Positions 1-7,225 of a stretch of 64,000 bases of DNA are shown in pieces (position 1 is the stretch's first letter; the number at the start of each line of letters is the position of its first letter). Made by a program: the position numbers and the translations under genes. The DNA comes from an uncultured Prevotella sp. GTDB taxonomy: Bacteria > Bacteroidota > Bacteroidia > Bacteroidales > Bacteroidaceae. The stretch is taken from NCBI GenBank assembly GCA_900314995.1, contig OMXK01000006.1:1-64000 (forward strand). Reading direction: 5' to 3'. Below the pieces are notes generated by a model, which saw only the letters and a program-made list of their open reading frames with translations, searched no databases and was not told where the DNA came from.

Positions 1-111
1 CTACGATGTTTTTTATCAAGATAGAGAGTGAATGACTTATGCCCGAATGGGGATTCTCAGACACCTGTTATCGGCGATGAAGTGCTGAATGAAAAAGTAG
101 TAGTAAATTAA
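1..111 (+). other. Possible 3' remnant or tail of a short reading frame
   Basis: Plus frame 1 reads through codons from about 28 to the TAA at 109-111 and has a protein-like ending (DEVLNEKVVVN). The same frame is interrupted by TAG at 22-24, and frame 3 stops at 33-35, so no frame enters from the left edge intact. It could be the end of a frameshifted gene, a very short GTG-started peptide (GTG at 28), or chance. I do not recognise it. It matters mainly because nothing else in the first 534 bases looks coding. Confidence 0.15.
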
Positions 112-306
112 TTAGGTGATTGTAATTGCCCACCATGAAGACATGGGCACAGAAGTGACAGGAACTTTTGTGCCCTTTCAACTCTTTCAACTCTTTCTAG
201 GGAAGTACACCAAACGGTTACGGTTACAGTTGTAACCATGTAACCTTTTATCAGCATGCGGTTTTGAAAATAGTTTACAATTTATAGTTACACCCTACGG
301 ATATCG

Positions 307-347
307 AGTTTGTCGTAATGTAAGCACTGGTTTCATTACGAGAAACT
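307..347. repeat. 14-bp imperfect inverted repeat containing TCGTAATG
   Basis: AGTTTGTCGTAATG at 307-320 faces CATTACGAGAAACT at 334-347; 13 of 14 positions are complementary, with 13 bases between. The left copy matches 60155-60168 near the VapE gene at 13 of 14 positions (identical 13-mer GTTTGTCGTAATG). The right copy, read on the minus strand, is the last of three 22-bp-phased AGTTT boxes. Confidence 0.75.
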
Positions 348-404
348 ACCCTTTTAGTCCCTATAAACTCAGTGTTTGCTACCTATAAACTTGGTATCTC
401 GCAA
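339..404 (-). repeat. Three 22-bp phased direct repeats with AGTTT boxes
   Basis: On the plus strand AAACT occurs at 343-347, 365-369 and 387-391, exactly 22 bp apart. The second and third units share CTATAAACT (361-369 and 383-391). Read on the minus strand the order is AGTTTATAGG, AGTTTATAGG, AGTTTCTCGTAATG, which matches the order of the three units upstream of the VapE gene. The spacing is two helical turns, which suits a protein bound on one face of the DNA. Confidence 0.6.
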
Positions 405-534
405 CTGGTTGTGTGTCAGATGGATACAGAATGGCGCTTTAAAAATGGAGATTTTGAATAAAATTTACAAAATCGACCTATTAACTCTCAAAAGGTTACA
501 TGGTTACAACTGTAACCGTAACCGTTTGGCATCA

Positions 535-1365
535 CTATTCCTCGATGTGGGAGAGGGAATGGACGAAGGAGGCGAAGAAGTTGGTGAGACCTTCGGAGGG
601 GTAATAGTGGAAGTAGCGAGCGGAGCGGCGCACGTGGCTGAACATGGCCGAGGTGTTGCTGTTGTGGACGAAGATGCTGTCTTCATCCTGCGAGAAATAC
701 CAGTCGCGTGAACGGGTGTTGGTGAAGTCGAGCAGCTCCTGTGCGATGCGCTCGATGTTCTTGTCGGGCTTGCTGTCGACGAAAGGCAGGTCTTCGGCAT
801 GGAATCCGAAATACTGGATGAGAATCTCACAGGCGAGGCGGGCCATCGGCATCAGGCGGAGGCTCTCGAGCCACTTGCGCAGGGTGGTGAAATCGATGTC
901 CTTGCTCTGACTCTGGATATAGATGCCCAGCATGAGGATCTGACGGATGGGTAGCCCTTCGTTGAGAATGTGGCGCACGACGCTGACGATCGACAGCAGC
1001 AGCTGGCGGGTTGTCGTGTTGGAGTTCTCATCGTCGAGGATGTTCTGCAGCTTGTGGTTCAGGACGGGGTTCGTGAGATGGTCGGAACGCAGGAACTCAT
1101 CCTCCTCATCGCTCAACTCATGGGACTTCGCACGGTCTTCCTCTGCGGCCTTCTGCCATTCCTGCCACTGCTTGTCGGTCATGTGGAGAAAGAACTGTAG
1201 CTTGCAGTTCTCGATGCCCTTGTAGGCGATGGCAACGACATCGTGCATGACGGAAAACTGATAGAGCTTCTGCCACTTGAAAACCGACATCGGTTCGATG
1301 AGTTCATTGCTGTCGAAAGCACCACTGCGGAGCAGTCGGAAGAAATTGCGTTTGACGATATCCAT
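535..1365 (-). CDS. Conserved hypothetical protein of unknown function
   Basis: A 276-residue soluble protein without signal peptide or membrane segment. The N-terminus (residues 1-52) has a block running from a LLRSG motif through FKWQKLYQFS to DVVAIAYKGIE, which faintly recalls the start of uncharacterised Bacteroidales nucleotidyltransferase-like proteins. I see no GSx10DxD motif, so I do not assign that activity. It is the last gene of a probable minus-strand operon, 23 bases after nhaC, and its stop lies five bases from the perfect 40-bp inverted repeat. Coding quality is good (no internal stops, normal codon use); function unknown. Confidence 0.75.
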   Translation of the reverse strand: MDIVKRNFFRLLRSGAFDSNELIEPMSVFKWQKLYQFSVMHDVVAIAYKGIENCKLQFFLHMTDKQWQEWQKAAEEDRAKSHELSDEEDEFLRSDHLTNPVLNHKLQNILDDENSNTTTRQLLLSIVSVVRHILNEGLPIRQILMLGIYIQSQSKDIDFTTLRKWLESLRLMPMARLACEILIQYFGFHAEDLPFVDSKPDKNIERIAQELLDFTNTRSRDWYFSQDEDSIFVHNSNTSAMFSHVRRSARYFHYYPSEGLTNFFASFVHSLSHIEE

Positions 1366-1388
1366 ATCAGCTGATGACTATTGGTTAC

Positions 1389-2663
1389 TTATGAATACCT
1401 GCGCGGATAGCGCAGCAGGATAGCGAGTAGGGCTGCAATGCCCAGCGCAAGCGGATAGTAGAGGTAAGGCAGGATGCTTACGGGGTTAATGGCTGCCAGA
1501 CCGGAGGCTATCAACAGCTGAGCCCCATAGGGGATGATGCCTTGAATGGTGCAGGAGAAGGTGTCGAGGATGGAGGCACACTTTTTGTTGTCGACGCCAT
1601 AGCGGTCGCCTATCTGCTTGGCAATGCCGCCAACGGTGAGGATGGCAACGGTATTGTTGGCCGTGCAGACACCGACGAGCGACACGAGGGCTGCTATGCT
1701 GAGTTCAGCGCCGCGCTTGCCATTTACGCGTCTGGTCATCATGTGGATGATGAAGTCGATGCCGCCCTGCTGCTTGATAAGTTCGAGCATACCGCCAGCC
1801 ATCATCGTGACAATGATCAGTTCGCCCATAGAGAGGATACCTTCACCCATAGCCCCAAACCATCCGTAGATGTCAAATGCACCCGTGAGCAGTCCGATAA
1901 TGCCTGTGAGGATGATGCCCACGGTAAGCACCGCCATGACGTTCATGCCGAGGATGGCCGTGACGAGGACTATCAGATAAGGCAGTACCTTGATCCACTC
2001 AACGGCCGGCAGCTGAGCCGGCGCATGAATCCCTCGTCCCATCAATAGGTAGACGATTAGGATGATGATTGCTGCAGGTGCCACGATGAAGAAATTCACA
2101 CGGAACTTGTCGCTGAGGCGGCAGCCTTGTGTCTGGGTGGCCATAATGGTAGTGTCGGAGATGAACGAGAGGTTGTCGCCGAAGAAGGAGCCGCCGACGA
2201 TGATGGCTGTCATGAGGGCCAAGTCGGTCCCCGTCTCGGTGGCTACGCCTGCGGCAATGGGCGTGAGGGCTGCTATCGTGCCCACGCTTGTGCCTATGGA
2301 GAGGGAAATGAAACAGGCGGCCAGGAAGAGGCCTGCCAGGATCATCTGCGGCGGAAGGATATTCAGGGTGAGATTGACGGTGGCATCAATGCTGCCCATC
2401 GACTTGGCGGAGTGGGCAAAGGCACCAGCCAGCACGAAGATCCAGATCATCAGCATCATCTGCTCGGTAGCAGCACCACGACTGTAGGTGTCGATGCGCT
2501 GCATGAGCGGCTTGCCGCCACTGACGATAATCGCATAGATGCTCGACACCATGAAGGCCACGGTGATGGGTATCTTGTAGAAGTCACCAGCGATGATGCT
2601 GGTGACTAGATAGAATGCGATGAACACCAATAGCGGTGACAATGCGATAAGACCTTTCTTCAC
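1389..2663 (-). CDS. nhaC: NhaC-family Na+/H+ antiporter
   Basis: A 424-residue inner-membrane protein with about eleven hydrophobic segments. The diagnostic NhaC block GGSFFGDNLSFISDTTIMAT lies near residues 157-176, and TSVGTIAALTPIA is a second family motif. The family exchanges Na+ for H+ or couples Na+ to carboxylate or amino-acid exchange; which one applies here cannot be read from sequence. It starts two bases after the stop of uxaA and is followed at 23 bases by the unknown gene, so it is probably co-transcribed with lacI and uxaA. That context raises the possibility of a role in hexuronate growth, for example Na+ or acid homeostasis. Confidence 0.85.
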   Translation of the reverse strand: MKKGLIALSPLLVFIAFYLVTSIIAGDFYKIPITVAFMVSSIYAIIVSGGKPLMQRIDTYSRGAATEQMMLMIWIFVLAGAFAHSAKSMGSIDATVNLTLNILPPQMILAGLFLAACFISLSIGTSVGTIAALTPIAAGVATETGTDLALMTAIIVGGSFFGDNLSFISDTTIMATQTQGCRLSDKFRVNFFIVAPAAIIILIVYLLMGRGIHAPAQLPAVEWIKVLPYLIVLVTAILGMNVMAVLTVGIILTGIIGLLTGAFDIYGWFGAMGEGILSMGELIIVTMMAGGMLELIKQQGGIDFIIHMMTRRVNGKRGAELSIAALVSLVGVCTANNTVAILTVGGIAKQIGDRYGVDNKKCASILDTFSCTIQGIIPYGAQLLIASGLAAINPVSILPYLYYPLALGIAALLAILLRYPRRYS

Positions 2664-2665
2664 GT

Positions 2666-4159
2666 TTATAGTGTTACGCCGTTTTTGAAGATAGATATCT
2701 CGCGGTAGTCGTTCTCCTCGTTCTTTGCCAGTTGGCCGCTGGCTACGCTTAATACCTTATCGATAAACTCGGGTACGAGTTCCTGCATCGTGCGACCCTC
2801 GACGAGTTGACCTGCAGAGAAGTCGATCCAATTAGCCTTGTGCTTGGCCAGATAGGGGTTGGTGGCTATCTTCATCGTGGGAACGAAGGTGCCGAAGGGC
2901 GTGCCGCGACCCGTGGTGAAGAGCACCAGATGACAACCGCAGGAGGCGAGGGCAGTGGCGGCTACGAGGTCGTTGCCAGGGGCAGAGAGCAGGTTAAGAC
3001 CACTGTTCTGCAGACGGTCGCCATACTCCATGACACCGCTGACGGGAGCCTTACCGCACTTCTGGGTACAGCCGAGGGCCTTGTCCTCGAGGGTAGAGAT
3101 GCCGCCAGCCTTATTGCCCGGACTGGGATTCTCGCCGACGGGCTCGCCATGCGACAGGAAATACTCCTTGAAGTTATTGATCATTGATACCGTCTGGTTG
3201 AAGAGTTCTTCGGTGCGGCAGCGGTTCATCAAGATGGTCTCAGCACCGAACATCTCGGGCACTTCGGTGAGCACGCTAGTACCGCCCTGAGCCACGAGCC
3301 AGTCGCTGAACTCACCCACAAGCGGATTGGCTGTGATGCCTGAGAATCCGTCGGAGCCACCGCACTTGAGACCAACGCGCAGTTTGCTGACGGGAACAGC
3401 TTCGCGTTGATCCTTGCTGGCAAGGTCGTAGAGTTCGCGCAGGATGGTCATACCTGCCTCCATCTCGTCATCCACCTTCTGGGTGATGAGCAGTTTGATA
3501 CGATCCTTGTCGTAGTCGCCCAGCATCTTCATGAACTCATCGGGCTGATTGTTCTCGCAGCCGAGACTCAATACCAGCACGGCGCCAGCATTGGGGTGCA
3601 GACAGATGTCGCGGAGCACCTTGCGGGTATTCTCGTGATCGCCTGAAAGCTGTGAGCAACCGAAATTGTGATGCCAGGCATAAATGGCGTCGACGCCCTT
3701 GCTGCCTGTCTCGCGGCGAAGTTCCTTGACGAGTCGCTCAGCGATGCCATTGACGCAGCCAACGGTAGGCACTACCCATATCTCATTACGCACGCCAACG
3801 TCGCCGTTCTTACGGACATAGCCATTAAAGGTTCGGTTGTCGTTCTTGATGTTAAGTTCTTCGTTGACAGGACGATATGTGTACTCGAGCGTACCCGACA
3901 GATTGGTCTTGAGATTGTTCTCATTCACCCAATCGCCAGCCTTCAGATCCTCCTTGGCGTGGCCGATGGGATAACCGTATTTGATGATGTCAGTACCCTT
4001 TGGCGCGTCCTTGATCAGCACTTTATGCCCTGCGGGCGTGTCCTGATTAACGATAATCTGACGGCCATCGACATCGATGATGTCACCCTGTTTTTTCGCT
4101 TGCAGACAGACTACGACAGAGTCTGCCGGATTGATTTTCAAAAATGTAGTTTGTTCCAT
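2666..4159 (-). CDS. uxaA: Altronate dehydratase (UxaA family)
   Basis: A 497-residue protein of the same length as full UxaA. It converts D-altronate to 2-keto-3-deoxy-D-gluconate, the galacturonate branch of hexuronate degradation. Residues 1-100 form an SAF-type domain and the rest the catalytic domain, with conserved segments VPTVGCVNG, HNFGCSQLSGDHENT, SLGCENNQ and LKCGGSDGFSGITANP. The open frame extends upstream to 4363, but that extension is out-of-frame lacI sequence; the ATG at 4159 gives the family N-terminus and leaves 20 bases after lacI. Its product is the substrate of the divergently encoded KdgK. Galactarate dehydratase is the main alternative in this superfamily. Confidence 0.9.
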   Translation of the reverse strand: MEQTTFLKINPADSVVVCLQAKKQGDIIDVDGRQIIVNQDTPAGHKVLIKDAPKGTDIIKYGYPIGHAKEDLKAGDWVNENNLKTNLSGTLEYTYRPVNEELNIKNDNRTFNGYVRKNGDVGVRNEIWVVPTVGCVNGIAERLVKELRRETGSKGVDAIYAWHHNFGCSQLSGDHENTRKVLRDICLHPNAGAVLVLSLGCENNQPDEFMKMLGDYDKDRIKLLITQKVDDEMEAGMTILRELYDLASKDQREAVPVSKLRVGLKCGGSDGFSGITANPLVGEFSDWLVAQGGTSVLTEVPEMFGAETILMNRCRTEELFNQTVSMINNFKEYFLSHGEPVGENPSPGNKAGGISTLEDKALGCTQKCGKAPVSGVMEYGDRLQNSGLNLLSAPGNDLVAATALASCGCHLVLFTTGRGTPFGTFVPTMKIATNPYLAKHKANWIDFSAGQLVEGRTMQELVPEFIDKVLSVASGQLAKNEENDYREISIFKNGVTL

Positions 4160-4179
4160 ATTGCTTGTATTTGTTCTAG

Positions 4180-5247
4180 TTAAATTGCTGTTCTGCGGTA
4201 GAAGTCGACATTCTCCTTCGTAAGGATCTCGATGGGCATGTAGTTGACGGGATTCACCTCGCGCTTCATGACGATGGCGTTGAAAAGCGCATCGACGCTG
4301 GCGTAGCCCTGTTGGTAGGCATGCTGGGCGATGAGGAAGGATATGCTGCCCTGACGGACACACTCCTCATTCTTGGCCACCATGTCGTAGCCCATAATCT
4401 GGATGCCACGACGATTAGTCCTCTGGAGGAATTCGCCCACGATGTGGGCCTTGGAGTTGAAGGTGATGCAATGGTGCACCTTCGGATGCTCGGTGAAGAA
4501 TTTCTCGAGGATGCCGTCGTACTCCTTCTTTTCCTCATCGAGGGGCAGATCGACTTCGATAATCTTCACATCAGGGAAATGGTCGACCATATAGTGGCGG
4601 AAACCAGTCTCGCGGTTGGCCTGCTGCTTGGATCCCACCTTGCCGTCGCGCGTCTGCTTCATGATGGCAATCTCTTTCTCCTTGCTGGCAATAAGCATCA
4701 GCATACGGGCTGCGAAATAGCCGCTTGCAAAGGAGTCCTGTCCGAAGAAGGAGAGGGGCTTGAGGTCGGGCATGTAAGAGTCGAGGAGCACATAGGGAAT
4801 CTGGCGATCCATCAGTTTCTCGGTGAATCGGCCTGTCTGCTCAAGTGTCGTTGGCACGATGATCACACCATCGATCTTGGCAGTCAGAAACTCACGCACC
4901 ATCTTGGTGAAGGCGGCATTGTTGAAACGCTCGTAATAGACGAACTTGAGCTTGATACCGAAGTCACGCCTGAATTCGGCACAGGCCTGAGCACCTTCCT
5001 CGATCTCATCCCAGTAAGCCTCCGACTCGTGCTTGGGAAGGACGATATAGAAGTTGTACGTCTTATTATATGCGAGTGCCGAAGCATACATATTGGGGCG
5101 GTAGTCGAGTTCATTGAGAGCCTTGTTTACCTTATCCAAAGCAGTCTTGCTCACATTCGGGCGGTTGTGCAACACACGGTCTACAGTACCCGTAGAGACC
5201 CCAGCGCGCGCCGCAATATCCTTGATAGTGATAATCTCTTTTGGCAT
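4180..5247 (-). CDS. LacI-family transcriptional regulator, likely of hexuronate genes
   Basis: A 355-residue regulator. Residues 5-50 form the LacI helix-turn-helix (IKDIAARAGVSTGTVDRVLH, then the hinge helix region NELDYRPN). Residues 60-350 form a periplasmic-binding-protein-like sensor domain. TVDRVL replaces the usual TVSRVL, a variant seen in a Bacteroidetes subgroup. The gene heads the minus-strand operon lacI-uxaA-nhaC and is divergent from kdgK, so it probably controls both sides in response to a hexuronate intermediate. A GAAA-TCG-TTTC candidate operator sits at 5321-5331. The effector is not known. Confidence 0.88.
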   Translation of the reverse strand: MPKEIITIKDIAARAGVSTGTVDRVLHNRPNVSKTALDKVNKALNELDYRPNMYASALAYNKTYNFYIVLPKHESEAYWDEIEEGAQACAEFRRDFGIKLKFVYYERFNNAAFTKMVREFLTAKIDGVIIVPTTLEQTGRFTEKLMDRQIPYVLLDSYMPDLKPLSFFGQDSFASGYFAARMLMLIASKEKEIAIMKQTRDGKVGSKQQANRETGFRHYMVDHFPDVKIIEVDLPLDEEKKEYDGILEKFFTEHPKVHHCITFNSKAHIVGEFLQRTNRRGIQIMGYDMVAKNEECVRQGSISFLIAQHAYQQGYASVDALFNAIVMKREVNPVNYMPIEILTKENVDFYRRTAI

Positions 5248-5266
5248 GATTTGCTAATTTTTGTTG

Positions 5267-5297
5267 CAAAGGTACGAATAATTCTTATAAATACAAA
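5267..5297 (-). promoter_or_regulatory. Predicted promoter of the lacI-uxaA-nhaC operon
   Basis: On the minus strand TTTG (5294-5297) is followed after 19 bases by TACCTTTG (5267-5274). This matches the Bacteroidota sigma-ABfr -33/-7 pattern and lies 20 bases upstream of the lacI start codon. Confidence 0.7.
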
Positions 5298-5320
5298 AGG
5301 TTATTGAAAATATTGTGTCC

Positions 5321-5331
5321 GAAATCGTTTC
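5321..5331. promoter_or_regulatory. Candidate LacI-family operator
   Basis: GAAATCGTTTC at 5321-5331 has the GAAA / central CG / TTTC symmetry typical of LacI-family operators. It lies between the two divergent promoters, upstream of both -33 elements, and beside the lacI gene. Binding by this regulator is inferred from position and symmetry only. Confidence 0.4.
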
Positions 5332-5363
5332 CGTAAGTTTTTTGCCATAAATCGTCTTAAATA

Positions 5364-5395
5364 TTTGGAGGACTCGAAAAAAATAGCTAACTTTG
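5364..5395 (+). promoter_or_regulatory. Predicted promoter of kdgK-kdgA
   Basis: TTTG (5364-5367), 20 bases, TAACTTTG (5388-5395): a full Bacteroidota -33/-7 pair. Because transcription would start near 5402, an in-frame ATG at 5393 cannot be the start and the ATG at 5447 is preferred. Confidence 0.75.
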
Positions 5396-5446
5396 TCCTC
5401 GCAAACGAAAAAATCAGTTGAATCTATAATTAAAACAAAAACGAAA

Positions 5447-6469
5447 ATGGCAAAAATCGTAACATTGGGCGAGATCATGCTTCGCCTTTCCCCGCAGGGA
5501 AACGACCGTTTCATCCAGAGTGAATCATTCCGCATCATCCCAGGTGGTGGTGAGGCAAACGTAGCTATTTCTGTAGCCAACTACGGACATGAGGCTTACT
5601 TCGTATCAAAACTGCCGAAGCATGAGATTGGTCAGATTGCCGTCAATGCGCTGCGCCGTTATGGTGTGAACACCCAGTTTATCGCTCGTGGCGGTGACCG
5701 TGTAGGTCTGTACTATGCAGAGACAGGTGCTTCGATGCGCCCATCGAAGGTGATTTACGACCGTGCTCATTCTTCTATCGCAGAGGCCGATCCTCAGGAC
5801 TTCGACTTCGATGCAGTGATGGAGGGTGCTTCTTGGTTCCACTGGAGCGGTATCACACCCGCTATCAGCGATAAGGCTGCAGAACTGACGAAGCTCGCCT
5901 GTGAGGCTGCCAAGCGTCATGGTGTCACCGTATCCGTTGACCTGAACTTCCGCAAGAAGCTGTGGACTTCAGAGAAGGCCATCTCTATCATGCGCCCGCT
6001 GATGCAGTATGTAGATGTATGTATCGGTAACGAGGAGGATGCTGAACTCTGTCTCGGCTTCAAGCCCGATGCTGACGTTGAGGGTGGTAAGACCGATGCT
6101 GCCGGTTACGAGGGCATCTTCAAGCAGATGATGGCTGAGTTCGGCTTCAAGTATGTGGTTTCTACACTCCGCGAGAGCTACAGTGCAACGTTCAACGGCT
6201 GGAAGGCGCTGATCTACGACGGTAAGGAGTTCTATCAGAGCAAGCGTTATGAGATCAACCCGATTATCGACCGCGTTGGTGGTGGTGACTCTTTCTCTGG
6301 CGGTTTGATTCATGGTCTGCTGACCAAGAAGACCCAGGGCGAGGCCCTTGAGTTTGCTGTCGCTGCTTCTGCCCTGAAGCACACGATTAACGGTGACTTC
6401 AACTTGGTGTCTGTCGACGAGGTAGAGAGCCTGGCCGGCGGAAACGCCAGCGGCCGCGTTCAGCGCTAA
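5447..6469 (+). CDS. kdgK: 2-keto-3-deoxygluconate kinase (PfkB/ribokinase family)
   Basis: A 340-residue sugar kinase that phosphorylates KDG to 2-keto-3-deoxy-6-phosphogluconate. It opens with the PfkB motif GEIMLRLSPQG and ends with the signature GGGDSFSGGLIHGL, where the Asp is the catalytic base. The N-terminal GGGEANVAI block is the substrate-binding motif of KdgK-type kinases. The start at 5447 follows the predicted promoter; the earlier in-frame ATG lies inside the promoter. It is 31 bases ahead of kdgA, with the repeated 9-mer AATGGTCAA (6468 and 6482) between them, and divergent from lacI-uxaA. Confidence 0.92.
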   Translation: MAKIVTLGEIMLRLSPQGNDRFIQSESFRIIPGGGEANVAISVANYGHEAYFVSKLPKHEIGQIAVNALRRYGVNTQFIARGGDRVGLYYAETGASMRPSKVIYDRAHSSIAEADPQDFDFDAVMEGASWFHWSGITPAISDKAAELTKLACEAAKRHGVTVSVDLNFRKKLWTSEKAISIMRPLMQYVDVCIGNEEDAELCLGFKPDADVEGGKTDAAGYEGIFKQMMAEFGFKYVVSTLRESYSATFNGWKALIYDGKEFYQSKRYEINPIIDRVGGGDSFSGGLIHGLLTKKTQGEALEFAVAASALKHTINGDFNLVSVDEVESLAGGNASGRVQR

Positions 6470-6500
6470 TGGTCAATGTTCAATGGTCAAAAATTAGATT

Positions 6501-7169
6501 ATGGCAAAGTTTGATAAGATAGCAGTATTGAAGAAGATCGGTGATACCGGGATGGTTCCCGTGTTCTATCATAAGGATCTGGAGACATGTAAGAATGTGG
6601 TGAAGGCCTGCTACGAAGGTGGCGTTCGTGCATTTGAGTTTACGAATCGTGGTGATTTCGCTCAGGAGATCTTTGGCGAGCTGGTGAAGTGGGCTGACAA
6701 AGAGTGCCCCGAATTGGCGCTCGGTATCGGCTCTATCGTCGATGCACCTACCGCAGCGATGTATATCCAGCTGGGTGCCTGCTTCGTCGTAGGTCCGCTG
6801 CTGAACCCTGACATTGCTCCCGTTTGCAACCGTCGTCTCGTTCCCTATTGCCCGGGCTGTATGACCGTCTCTGAGATTGGTAAGGCTCAGGAGTTGGGTT
6901 GTGACCTGACGAAGGTGTTCCCGGGCGATGTGGTAGGTCCTAATATGGTGAAGGGTCTGAAGGCCCCGATGCCTTGGTCAAAGATTATGGTGACTGGCGG
7001 TGTGGCTCCTGAGGAGGAGAACCTGACGAAGTGGTTCAAGGCCGGTGTCTTCTGTGTAGGAATGGGCTCCAAGCTCTTCCCTTCAGACAAGGTAAAGGCC
7101 GGCGACTGGCAGTACGTCACCGATAAGTGCAAGGAAGCACTCGGCTACGTGGCAAAGGCCCGCGCATAA
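6501..7169 (+). CDS. kdgA: KDPG / 4-hydroxy-2-oxoglutarate aldolase
   Basis: A 222-residue class I aldolase that splits 2-keto-3-deoxy-6-phosphogluconate into pyruvate and glyceraldehyde 3-phosphate. The Schiff-base lysine lies in [11 protein letters not shown] and the catalytic glutamate in [27 protein letters not shown] and [13 protein letters not shown] are further family blocks. Length and motifs fit Eda/KdgA. As second gene after kdgK it completes the lower hexuronate (Entner-Doudoroff-like) route whose upper step is uxaA across the divergent promoter. A strong terminator follows. Confidence 0.93.
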   Translation: MAKFDKIAVLKKIGDTGMVPVFYHKDLETCKNVVKACYEGGVRAFEFTNRGDFAQEIFGELVKWADKECPELALGIGSIVDAPTAAMYIQLGACFVVGPLLNPDIAPVCNRRLVPYCPGCMTVSEIGKAQELGCDLTKVFPGDVVGPNMVKGLKAPMPWSKIMVTGGVAPEEENLTKWFKAGVFCVGMGSKLFPSDKVKAGDWQYVTDKCKEALGYVAKARA

Positions 7170-7182
7170 TATCCCTCAAAGT

Positions 7183-7214
7183 ATCCCTCTCGCTGCCAAC
7201 ACGGCGGGAGGGAT
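7183..7214 (+). terminator. Hairpin terminator after kdgA
   Basis: The arms 7183-7193 and 7204-7214 pair over 11 bases with one G-T wobble and a 10-base loop, followed by a short T-rich stretch (CTTTCT). It lies between the kdgA stop and the kinase start at 7226 and probably ends the kdgK-kdgA transcript. Confidence 0.75.
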
Positions 7215-7225
7215 CTTTCTAACTC

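Larger units (their letters stand above)
210..529. repeat. Perfect 40-bp inverted repeat, arms 210-249 and 490-529
   Basis: The arm at 210-249 is the exact reverse complement of the arm at 490-529 over 40 bases, and identity stops on both sides. Each arm itself contains two GGTTAC hexamers followed by two TGTAACC boxes in opposite orientation, so each is a small inverted-repeat cluster. The 240 bases between the arms are non-coding and contain the 22-bp phased boxes. No transposase is present, and the spacing is too short for an insertion sequence. Confidence 0.9.
1..534. other. Gene-less, repeat-rich region at the left end
   Basis: No convincing gene is seen. The region holds a 9-bp unit repeated three times at 172-198 (ends CTTTCA/CTTTCT), a perfect 40-bp inverted repeat (210-249 and 490-529), a 14-bp near-perfect inverted repeat (307-320 and 334-347) and three AAACT boxes exactly 22 bp apart (343, 365, 387). 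The right inverted-repeat arm ends five bases from the stop codon of the minus-strand gene at 535-1365. The layout resembles the repeat region upstream of the VapE gene near 60.1 kb. Its role is unknown; protein binding, origin-like or regulatory function is inference. Confidence 0.6.

Noticed and set aside
210-529. Insertion sequence or MITE with terminal inverted repeats
   Set aside because: The arms carry internal paired hexamers, no target-site duplication is seen just outside (209 and 530 differ), and the same phased boxes occur at the VapE locus. A MITE is not fully excluded.
4312-5307. A 331-codon plus-strand frame opposite lacI
   Set aside because: It covers the lacI gene and its promoter; the minus-strand protein has an unambiguous helix-turn-helix.
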